From Mucidula mucida (Eukaryota; Basidiomycota; Agaricomycetes; Agaricales; Physalacriaceae), in contig JADNYV010000148.1 in NCBI GenBank assembly GCA_015501055.1, forward strand, positions 29,078 to 93,077: a DNA stretch of 64,000 bases, in the 5' to 3' direction. The notes below the pieces were generated by a model that made no database searches, was not told the origin of the DNA, and was given only the letters and a program-made list of their open reading frames with translations. Numbering within the stretch: position 1 is the first letter of the stretch; each line of letters opens with the position of its first letter. Both the position numbers and the translations under genes were made by a program. Of the stretch, positions 12,004-20,596 are shown piece by piece.

Positions 12004-12570
12004 AATTAGGCATAGTGTTGCCGCGAGTTCGAGGAAGCTCAAGCACTGACCTTGACTCGACTCAACTCAAGGCCTAATTAGGAAGCGAGGCAAACTCGAC
12101 TCGACTCGATGTCCGCTTTGGGATACTACCATCAATCGTGGTAAGCATGGGTAGCCAGAGCAAAATATGCGTCTGTATGTAGATTCTGGAGCACTTTGAG
12201 TAGGAAAACATTTGAGATTGATACCTAGTACTGTTTGGATGACGAGTCGCTCTTCAACGGATTCAAAATCTGCATTTTTTACGGAGCTCTGCAACTAGAG
12301 AGCCTGAATCATCATCCTTTCAAGTTTTTCTTCGTAGTGGAGCACTCAGGTGAGCTCAGTTTCTGTCTGTGGCCGGTCTACACTGTTCTATGTCGCCAAA
12401 ATGTCTGAATTGTCACTACCATGCCGTTGCGTGCCGTTGACCATTTTAGGCAGCACCTTGAGCAATCTCGAGCCATCCCTGAACTCGACTCAAGCGCTCG
12501 AGTTGAGCCAACTCCGGTCCGCTTCCTTGAGGAGAACTCGACTCACCTCGCGGCAACACTAATTAGGCAT
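12004..12570. mobile_element. MITE with 10-bp target duplication
   Basis: Element body 12014-12560 (547 bp). It starts AGTGTTGCCGCGAG and ends with the inverse, CTCGCGGCAACACT. Direct copies of AATTAGGCAT flank it at 12004-12013 and 12561-12570. It encodes no protein. Repeated ACTCGACTC-type motifs lie inside both ends in opposite senses. A 9-11 bp duplication is typical of Mutator-like elements, so a MULE-type non-autonomous element is the best guess. It sits between the coatomer promoter and the 3' end of the carboxypeptidase gene. Confidence 0.8.
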
Positions 12571-12910
12571 AACCTTCAGTTTCACAGTGCGCAGACGTAT
12601 ATCTTGTATCTGGTTGACTTATCGTGGTAAGACGTACTACAGGCTGTCCCTTGACTCTCAGTAAAACTTTCGCCTTCTTCAGTGCAGTTTGACCTTTTAG
12701 CCAGACTTCACACCGTATACTATACTCGTCTATAGCCTCAAAGTTCCAACATACCAGGATTGAGTGAACCATGCTTGATCTATCAACATTCATTGCCCCA
12801 GACAAGTTGGGAGGAGACTCTATTTGGTCTTGATCGGTTATCAAATCTAGATGAACCTTCAACCGTAACCGAATTCGGGTCGTACAAGTAGGGACTAGCC
12901 CTAGACTGCT

Positions 12911-13260
12911 CACCAACACTTCCCACTTAACCCACCTAATTAGGTGGTCAGGACACCCCTAGCGGACCACCTAACTAGGTGGGTTAAGTCGTTATTTACC
13001 CTTACTGTATATTCTAGCATAGATATGGACTTGTAGGTTGCTCAATGTACCACCGGGAACTCTTCGGTCCCGCTAGCCGTTACTATTGCGTGATCAGTGT
13101 GTCACCACTGCTGCCGCCCATCAACCCGACGCTCCTCTCGTCAATTCGTCGCTATCGCGTGATCGACGTATGACCAATCCTTCCGCTCATCATCCCGACG
13201 CCGCTCCCGTCACCTCTTCACTTGTCGGCCTCAAATAAATCGCAAAAAATCATCACAAAT
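12911..13260 (+). repeat. Left terminal inverted repeat of KDZ element
   Basis: About 350 bp, the reverse complement of 15181-15530 with only scattered differences. Near the tip it holds two palindromic blocks, CCACCTAATTAGGTGG and CCACCTAACTAGGTGG, about 20 bp apart, which are possible transposase-binding sites (inference). Confidence 0.9.
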
Positions 13261-13283
13261 TCGCAATAAATAAAATACAAAGG

Positions 13284-14317
13284 TCAACCGCCTGCTAGCG
13301 AAAGCTCAGACAACAGAAGCACAATATCAACTGCTTTCTCCTCGGGCTCGCGCTCATCGTCGTTGTCCGCCATCTCCCAATCAGAGTCGTCGTCGTCAAA
13401 CTCGTCGCCGCTGTCTTCGAAGTTGCTTACCATCGGCCTGTCTGTATCGCTTGAAGCTCTTGCTCGCGCGCTTTCAGGATGAGCAGCCTTTACCCTTGCA
13501 CGCAGCGCCGATAACTCAAACCCCTCCCTGCGTTCCGCTCTCACACCCGCATGTGCACTTGCCGCCCCTCGCCCTTTCAACCGCTCAACATCCTCGACCG
13601 CCTCAGCATAACCGCTCAGCGTCTCAATCCGCCTAATCCGTCGTCAATGTTGAACATGGACTCGCTTCTTGAACAGCGCCTGTTGTCGGATGGCATGGGC
13701 AATGTCCGGCTGGAAGGGCTCATATAGCTCGATGGCCAGCTTGAGGTATTCGTCCTCGTCGCGCATGTAGGTGAGCAGGCGCACCATCTCCGTACTCACT
13801 CGTATCAGCGTCTCGTCCGCCCTTAACGTCTTGAAGAAGGCATCGAGTGCTTCACGGGCGACTGCCGTTGCCCAGGGTTTCTTGCGGACCTCCTCACGGG
13901 ATTCGCGCAGGAGATCGAACTCTGCCAGGAAGCTGTAGGACACCACCTCCTCCCAGTTCAAGGTGGGTCGCTTCAGTCGTTTGGCAGCGGTATTGAAACG
14001 ACCCAGCGCCGCCCGAACAGCTTTCGAGCGAGTTTGTAAGGCTTTGGCAATGTGTTTCCGCAGCTTGTATCCTATTAACAGTTAGTAAGTGTTATCTGAA
14101 GGGAGAAATACGGCTTACCGGTTCCCGACATGTTCATCTTGGTGAGTTCAAAGATTCGCGACACGACTAAGCGCTCAAGCTCGTCGAGCGCCAATCGATA
14201 CTCTCTCACCACTGCCAGACTCGCCGTTTCCTGCCAATCAATGGAAGAAACCCCCCAACGCTCGACGATGTTCAATCGCTTCTCCAGATACTCAACCTGC
14301 TCCAGCCCCTTAACCAC
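13284..14317 (-). pseudogene. KDZ transposase, C-terminal fragment with premature stop
   Basis: Frame blocks at 14317-14119, then a 51-bp GT-AG intron at about 14067-14118, then 14066-13644 and 13580-13284. Recognised features are the block EYRLALDELERLVVSRIFEL, the conserved YKLRKHIAKALQTRSKAVRAAL stretch rebuilt across the intron, NWEEVVSYSFLAEFDLLRES and the TYMRDEDEYL block. These match the C-terminal region of basidiomycete KDZ transposases. An in-frame TGA at 13644-13646 interrupts the frame, which stays open afterwards in the same phase and continues into an Asp/Glu-rich tail ending at 13284. The N-terminal zinc cluster and most of the catalytic domain are missing upstream of 14317, next to the deletion junction. 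Non-functional. Confidence 0.8.
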
Positions 14318-14344
14318 TCAATGCAATAGTTGAGTTCTCAAAGC

Positions 14345-15079
14345 CCTTAACCGTCGTACAATTGGCGGAGAAGATCAAGGTGGCCATCAATCAAGGCCTT
14401 AGTAAGTACCTACCACATCGAACTCGATCCTGTGTGCTCATCATTTACCGTAGCAAGCTTGTTAAGCGTGGACGTGGCGATGAACTGGTCCGACCCGGAC
14501 ACGATAGTAGCGGAGCATGGCGTCAAGCTCAGCGGTTGGCCTGCTGAAATTCCTCTGGCACGACCACTCGATTTGCGAAAACCGCAGCTAATCCTCGTAC
14601 GGGCGGCGTTGATGGAGAACGCCTGCCGATGGGTGCGAATTCCGAAGGATGAACAGCGAGTATTGATGGCGGAGCGTGCAACCAGAGCGAAGAGTAGAAA
14701 GAATGCGAAGGGGGCTGAGTCGGGTGCAAAGCCTTCCAACAAGCGGAAGCGCAGGAAGGATGAGGGCGAGGGCGAAGATGAGGGCAACGACGGGGATGGT
14801 GACAAGGAGAATGAGGCGATCCCGCTGGTGCAGAAGAAGAGGAAACCCGTGGCGCGGAAGGCAGGGAAGACAGTGGCGGCGACGACGGCCAAGAAATCGA
14901 CGGTGGCGAAGGGAAGGAGGTCAATGGCGGCGAAGGCTGGAAAGGGGACGGCGAAGGGGTCTGCGCAGAAGGATGTGGTCGACAGCGAGCCCGAGGATGA
15001 CGACGAACCTCCTCCCAAGCGCCGCTGTGTTAAATCGAGATTGGTGGTGACCGATACTGAGGACGAGGACGATTATTAG
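14345..15079 (+). pseudogene. Second KDZ-element gene, 5'-truncated, Lys/Glu-rich protein
   Basis: Two exon pieces, up to 14401 and 14454-15079, separated by a 52-bp GT-AG intron (phase 1). The conserved part reads GVKLSGWPAEIPLARP, then a helix ending NACRWVRI. A long, very charged Lys/Arg/Glu tail with nuclear-localisation-like clusters follows (KRKRRKDE, AAKAGKGTAKG). The GVKLxGWP block is one I associate with uncharacterised transposon-linked proteins in agaric genomes; that is recollection, not a search result. No start codon can be assigned because the open frame runs left into the deletion junction. Function unknown. Confidence 0.55.
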
Positions 15080-15180
15080 ACTTAGATTACACTTAGATTA
15101 GACTTAGTTTACATGACGGCGCGTTTTAGATCAGCGCAACTAACTGTTACTTATATCTCAAGTTATTATGATTTATTACG

Positions 15181-15530
15181 ATTTATGATGATTTTTTGCG
15201 ATTTATTTGAGGCCGACAAGTGAAGAGGTGACGGGAGCGGCGTCGGGATGATGAGCGGAAGGATTGGTCATACGTCGATCACGCGATAGCGACGAATTGA
15301 CGAGAGGAGCGTCGGGTTGATGGGCGGCAGCAGTGGTGACACACTGATCACGCAATAGTAACGGCTAGCGGGACCGAAGAGTTCCCGGTGGTACATTGAG
15401 CAACCTACAAGTCCATATCTATGCTAGAATATACAGTAAGGGTAAATAACGACTTAACCCACCTAGTTAGGTGGTCCGCTAGGGGTGTCCTGACCACCTA
15501 ATTAGGTGGGTTAAGTGGGAAGTGTTGGTG
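15181..15530 (-). repeat. Right terminal inverted repeat of KDZ element
   Basis: Inverted partner of 12911-13260. Its outermost bases supply the last six sense codons and the stop codon (TAA at 15511-15513) of the neighbouring carboxypeptidase gene. Confidence 0.9.
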
Positions 15531-17687
15531 AGACTGCTGTGCTCTCGTCGACATTGAGAATCAATGTCGTGAAGAACAATATGATCTCCATATACGCATC
15601 CGCTGAAATCGCTACAATCAAAGGTGAGCAAACACACTCGAATACCGAGTATCAAAGCCATCTTACACTCATCCACAGTATGCGCCCCAAGTGTCCCATT
15701 TCCAGCATGGTGATGATTGTATCGGAAAATATGCGGTGTAAGTTTCCAATAGAACCGAGTATCGGTATTCCCAGAAGGCATCCCGGGCCCAACCACAATG
15801 TTATCGCCCTCGAGCGACCGGTGGGCATTGTATGTTGCTTTGATGGTTCCGGATAGCACGTCGTATCCAGTGACGCCTTCCCCAAAATATGGTGTCACTG
15901 GTGCAATATCCAAAGTCCTGATAGCGCTGAGGGTCAAACTACCTTTCTTCGGTACATCTGGCTCCGTCAAGGATTCACCAAACGCAGTGTACGAGAGATT
16001 AAAACGATCCGCGAGGCTGATAAGGAGATTCGTGTCGTGCTCCTTAGTAGCAGCTACCGAGCTGAAGCGAGGAATCAGGAAGTCAGAGGCTGAGTGACAG
16101 GTTGAAAATGACCTTTGCGCAGAAACTCGATGATTGATTATAGCCCATGCTTGCTCGGGTAGTGCATTCGACTTTACACCACCGTGAATCATGTCGATAG
16201 CCTGAGTGGTGACGATGAGGCTTTTGTAAGAAACGTCTTGGAAGACTGTTTCTTCGAGTTCAGCCAAAGCCTTATCGGACGTCCTCGATCGTATGATCGC
16301 GTCGCGTAGACTCTCGGGTAGGCGACTAACGTGCTCAGCGTAGCATTGGAACAAGTCGTAAGTTGGAGTTTGTCTTTCCTATTGAACCCTTCAGGCCATA
16401 TCCGCAGGTCGCAAGAAATAGGACACACAAGATGCATTTCGAAGGGATGCTCCTCGAATTCAACTAGCAGGCGCGAAAGCATTCCGATACTCGTGTGAGT
16501 AGGTGGGACACTACTATGTCCTCCCGGCGTTGCGACCTCAATAAGAAGATCCATGGTTCCCTTCTCAGCAATGGCTGGAGTAGCGAATGGCGTGCCGAGT
16601 TGTGAAATGAAGCCACCGGGACCGCCTCCTTCGTCAACAATCATGGCCATAGAGTTCTCGCCGTATAGTTTTAGGAGTTCTGGAGCAAGTGTTCCGGCGC
16701 CCTAGCCGACACTATCTCAGTGAAGTGTCCGATGACTTCGAGGGAGACTGACCTTGAGACCACCGCCTTCTTCGTCAAACCCAAATGAGAGTACAATGGT
16801 TCTTGTTGGCTTGAATCCATTCTTCAAGAGGAGTTCCAAGGTGGTCCTATTCAGAAGCAAACATTTAGAATGATTGCAAAGTTCAGGAAGACAACCATAC
16901 ATGATTCCTATTAGACCGCTCTTGTCATCTGCAGTTCCGCGACCCCAAATTCGTTCACCGTCGAAGAAACCAGAGAAAGGTGGGTGTGTCCATTCGTCGA
17001 TGGTATCGGGATTGACGGGCACGACGTCTACAAAGATTTAACGACCGGATTACTAGGAGAACGTGCCTACCTTGATGAGCAAGCAGAAGTAGAGGCTTCA
17101 ACGTTGTATCCGTACCGTTCATGGAGTACAAAAGTCCATAGGTATTGACTTTGATGAGGCCAAATGAAGCGTGACTATTGCATCGTTAGGTGATTGTCTC
17201 TCCACGAGTACTAACTTGCACCTACACCAGCGGAAACGTTTTGAAGAGGTATTTGTGCAGCTTGCCGTGGATCTCAAATCGAGGATCCTCCCCGACCGGA
17301 GGCATCATGTCATAGGTGATAGTCCTGCAGGATATAAGCGATGATCATCAACGACCTACTACTATTAGCAACGCACGGAATTTGGACTGCACCACCGAGG
17401 GAGGCGGCAGCATCTGCTTTGAAATCGTCCGTCGATATCGCTGCGCGAGCTGTTTCCCAAAGCTCTGCATTCCGGACCGGCAGTAGAGGGGAGACTTGTG
17501 GGCAGATGGGACCGTCCTCTGTTGTACTCTTGAATGAACGCGTTGCCCTAGTTGGGGCTTTGGACTGCAAGAGGTAGAGTACTATCCAAAGCGAAGACAG
17601 GCAGATGATCGTATAGTACTTGGCGCGTTGCAACCTCGAAGGCGACGGGACGGCGTTAGTCCGCAATTGAAGGTCGGAGGTACCCAT
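15511..17687 (-). CDS. Carboxypeptidase S-like M20 peptidase
   Basis: Nine exons (17687-17377, 17324-17226, 17174-17071, 17027-16901, 16846-16753, 16701-16429, 16378-16113, 16061-15667, 15611-15511) total 1770 bp, 589 aa. An N-terminal signal anchor (about residues 25-43, YYTIICLSSLWIVLYLLQ) follows a short cytosolic tail, as in vacuolar Cps1. Metal-site blocks are AHQDVVPV, then RIWGRGTADDKSG and FGFDEEGGG. The dimerisation domain includes EVATPGGHSSVPPTH, and a late HHHAGNGTLGAHTVDE block supplies the last histidine. Role: zinc-dependent release of C-terminal residues from peptides in the vacuole. The final residues after STAV are encoded by KDZ-element sequence, and a MITE begins 33 bp upstream of the ATG. 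Catalytic residues appear intact. Confidence 0.92.
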
Positions 17688-17711
17688 TGCGGATGTGGGG
17701 GAAGATGAGAA

Positions 17712-18206
17712 GTTAATCAAGGACCCTGGATAATACACTGACATCGTTGATCCCAAATTTCCCAAAATTTCGTCCTCATGTCCGACAGGCTTAGGCCTTC
17801 CGTGTCCGACTTTTCCTCAAGGTTCGGGCCCAAAAATCGCTTCATGTCCGACTTTGGCATGAGGGTTCCGCCCAAAATTTCCCGTCAGATGGACCCTTTT
17901 CAGATTTTTCCGGGCTGTCTACAACAAGTTTCGATCGCCTGAGCCACCGCTGGAAGAGTTTCCGCTGAGCCAACAGCTACATCCTGGGAGCGCTCAATAG
18001 TGGCTGACACCATGTCCGACACCCAGCTGACACCTGGATGAGGGTTTCTCACCCATCTCGCCCCATGTCCGTACACTGGATGAGGGTAGGCGGTGCGGAA
18101 AGAGCTCCATGTCCGACTTTTCCTCCAGGTTTGGGGCAAATTTTGCGTTCTATGTCCGACTTTGGGATCAACGATGTCACTGTATTATCCAGGGTCCTGT
18201 TAATCA
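17712..18206. mobile_element. MITE with 8-bp target duplication and repeated subterminal motif
   Basis: Element body 17720-18198 (479 bp). Ends are inverted repeats of about 36 bp starting AGGACCCTGGATAATACA. Perfect duplications GTTAATCA lie at 17712-17719 and 18199-18206. The motif ATGTCCGAC recurs at 17778, 17844, 18012, 18109 and 18152, with variants at 17802 and 18065, mostly followed by TTT. No coding capacity. The 8-bp duplication suggests a hAT- or KDZ-type non-autonomous element. It ends 32 bases before the carboxypeptidase start codon. Confidence 0.85.
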
Positions 18207-19352
18207 ATGCTCATGGGACCTCATGAAATGCTAACAGCGATAAGGATCAGAAAGGATACTACTGATCCTACTGGTAAAAAGCGCCAACGTCTCAAGACTC
18301 AGGCGGTCTTGTGACGCGTTTCTCGAGGCCGTGTTCAACAAGAAAGCCTTTGAGGTAGAATATGCATCAGAGCAACCAGTTGCGCGTCACTTATATGAGT
18401 AGAGCGTTCAAGAGGCGAAAAGCAAGCAAAGTGCCGACGGCATTGCTCCCCCGAAAGGAAAGTGTACTCGACATGGTCCGTGCGCACCATCAACAGTATA
18501 AAGCCCTCCATCCAACATCTCAACAACTCATACTTACCTTGATGGCATAAGTCCCTTCATGTCCCGGATTTATGGGCCGTGGAGATCCTTCATAGCACGG
18601 CGACCCTGTCCATACAGAGGGTGTCTGCGGCTTGTATAGGCTTCGGCTTATGCACCGTCTCAATATTTTCCTGTCCCACTTTGGCCACTCTGGCTGGGTG
18701 GGCCTCTTTTTTTGGTTGGAAGAGGGTCCTAACCCTAACCCTAGGACTGACAGCTGGAGGACCATGACTTGTTGTTGTACTCATTACATTGTGTACTCTT
18801 ATCCAATTGACTTTTGATTCAATGCTTAAAATGTTCAATTGATGCTGGGCAGTCGGTACATTTACGCCACATTATCTGCAAGTCAGGTTTGCTACCAAAT
18901 CAGAAAAATCCATATAAGATCCTTATTGTTGTCTTCATCTCGGGCGTGTAGGACCCACTTGTGAATGCATGATTTCAATCAACTCTTGAGTGGATGACTT
19001 TAAGTCGACAACATGGCGCGGAGGCGCAGATTCGCCGCGTCCACGGTTTAAGATACAATTACAGACAGCCAACTCAGCACTGGCGAAATACAGTTAGCTT
19101 TTCTGTGATCGGTGACCGGTGAGGGCCAAGATGCGTTCCGTGTTGGACCTCGACGCAATCAGTCATGGGCGCACAGGCTCAAGGCTACTGCACCGCTGGG
19201 CTGACATGTTTGTCGGGACGGTTCACTTCGGCAAGACGATGGGTTCTTACTCAGACGAAGTCATTGAAGAAAGAAACAATCAAATAAGAGTGCACACTAC
19301 GAGGATACGGTAAATATGGTGCGTTCGTATGTAACCCAGGCGGCAATGACAT
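18207..19352. other. Intergenic region, no gene recognised
   Basis: Only short open frames are present. A small telomere-like tract lies at 18728-18743. I see no transposon ends. Confidence 0.5.
18728..18743. repeat. Short interstitial telomere-like repeat
   Basis: The bases CCTAACCCTAACCCTA match two and a half units of the CCCTAA/TTAGGG telomere repeat used by many fungi. It is too short to be a telomere and could be chance or a repair scar. Confidence 0.4.
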
Positions 19353-19868
19353 CTACTTGTTGTAGTAGCAGATGTAGTGGTCGCCGCAAGGACCGTCGCC
19401 AGAATTGGGGTAGTTGAAGCGCCACCGGTCGCTAATACACACGAGTCAATGTCTAGTTTACCGCATGAATAAGGAGAGCTTACCCTTCATCGACCATGTC
19501 ATCTGGGTTACCCCAGCTCTGGTCGCCATGTCGGCTGCCTCCTTTGCCAATGTAGCAAATGTCTATGAAAGAGTCAAGTTCAACGCAACTTCGCTAGAGC
19601 GCGAGTCTTACAGTGTCCGGGGCAGGCATTGCTGTGACCATCGGTGGAGCCAAAGTTCAACTTCCACCGGTCACCTTGGTCAACGACGAGGTCGGGATTG
19701 CCATACGAAGTCTCGCGCTTCGTAACCACGTCCTGAAGACACAAATCGTGAGGAACTAATACAACACCAGAAAACGAGAGCACCTACAGATTCGACGTTG
19801 GGACTGGGAAGAGCAAGAGCACCGAGAACAAGAGTCGACAATGCGATGAAAGAAGTTGAAAAATGCAT
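19353..19868 (-). CDS. Small secreted two-repeat cysteine protein, copy 1
   Basis: Four exons mirror those of copy 2 (same 516-bp span, three short introns), giving about 119 aa. A signal peptide (MHFSTSFIALSTLVLGALAL) is followed by a short pro-region ending in a KR dibasic site. Two similar repeats come next: the first starts YGNPDLVVDQGDRW, the second WGNPDDMVDEGDRW, and both end near a CxxHYICY-type block. Each repeat has two cysteines. I do not recognise the family. The secretion signal, Kex2-like site and paired cysteines suggest an extracellular small protein (inference). A TATAAAAGG box lies at 19961-19969 on the coding strand, about 95 bp upstream of the ATG. Diverges from copy 2 in the region beyond the TATA box and after the stop. 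Confidence 0.8.
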
Positions 19869-19960
19869 TGCGTTAAGAGGTTGAGAGTGAAGTGATTGAA
19901 GAAATCAAGTGAAGAAAACTGCGAAAGGAGCAGAATGAGGAAGTAGGACGAAAACGATGG

Positions 19961-19969
19961 CCTTTTATA
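19961..19969 (-). promoter_or_regulatory. TATA box of secreted protein gene, copy 1
   Basis: TATAAAAGG on the minus strand, about 95 bp before the ATG at 19868 and conserved in position and sequence in copy 2. The shared promoter block suggests both copies can be transcribed from a strong core promoter. Confidence 0.6.
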
Positions 19970-20197
19970 CAAAAGGATTGTGGAGCCTCCTGCACCCTCA
20001 AACAAAAAGAGAAGACAAATACACAGGAAAAAGTACCGCTATAGTCCACGAACATCGCGGAACACGGGTTGAGGCCTGCATTATCGGCAAGACATTCTGC
20101 AGAGAGTCCAGGTGGTCCGATGATACCAACGTGACACAGCGACAAGTACGGACCATTTCGTCCGAGTAAAGTATCGTGGATCGGCGCCGCTGGTACG

Positions 20198-20462
20198 TGT
20201 TGTAGCGAAAAGCAACACGGAGATTCCGGAGGAGCGGAGATAACGGAGATATCGACGCGACGAGATGAAAGGAACATGCGCGTGCCAGGCTTTCCTCAGT
20301 ACCGCTACGACGTACTGAGGTGAGCCGCTCGCAGCTAATCACACTGGACCTGGGCTGATTATACACTGTAGAATATACTCATATTTACACCCGGCCTAGG
20401 TACAGTACCGCTACGACGTACTGAGAATATACTCATATTTACACCCGGCCTAGTTTCTAACA
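20198..20462 (+). repeat. 5' LTR of copia-1
   Basis: 265 bp. Internally it contains two copies of a block with inverted halves (CAGTAC...GTACTGAG) and two copies of a block ending CACCCGGCCTAG, so the 3' part of the LTR is itself a short tandem duplication. Confidence 0.95.
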
Positions 20463-20472
20463 GGTTATGGGC
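20463..20472 (+). promoter_or_regulatory. Candidate primer-binding site of copia-1
   Basis: GGTTATGGGC abuts the LTR. It resembles the complement of the anticodon region of initiator methionine tRNA, the half-tRNA priming used by several copia elements. The same bases abut the 5' LTR of copia-2 in this window. Confidence 0.55.
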
Positions 20473-20596
20473 TTATACTGCTGAAAGCTTAACTCTACGA
20501 AGCTACACCGTTGGGAACTAGCCGGCCCAGTGCACGCAAAGCACATCGGATATCAACAACCTTATTTTTTCTTTCACATTCCTCCCTATCGCCACC

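Larger units (their letters stand above)
12903..15538. mobile_element. KDZ-superfamily DNA transposon, internally deleted
   Basis: Element body 12911-15530 (2620 bp). Near-perfect terminal inverted repeats of about 350 bp occupy 12911-13260 and 15181-15530. Perfect 8-bp target duplications AGACTGCT lie at 12903-12910 and 15531-15538. Inside are the C-terminal part of a Kyakuja-Dileera-Zisupton (KDZ) transposase on the minus strand and the 3' part of a second gene on the plus strand. The two genes diverge from a junction near 14320-14345 and both lack 5' ends, which points to an internal deletion. The ends begin CACCAACACTTCCC. The element should be immobile without a full-length source of transposase. 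Confidence 0.88.

Noticed and set aside
12563..12919. 118-codon minus-strand frame overlapping the KDZ end
   Set aside because: It crosses the insertion boundary of the element and lies in the original 3' flank of the carboxypeptidase gene, so it is not a real gene.
14410..15018. Long Ser/Ala-rich minus-strand frame
   Set aside because: It is the antisense shadow of the Lys/Glu-rich coding region on the plus strand.
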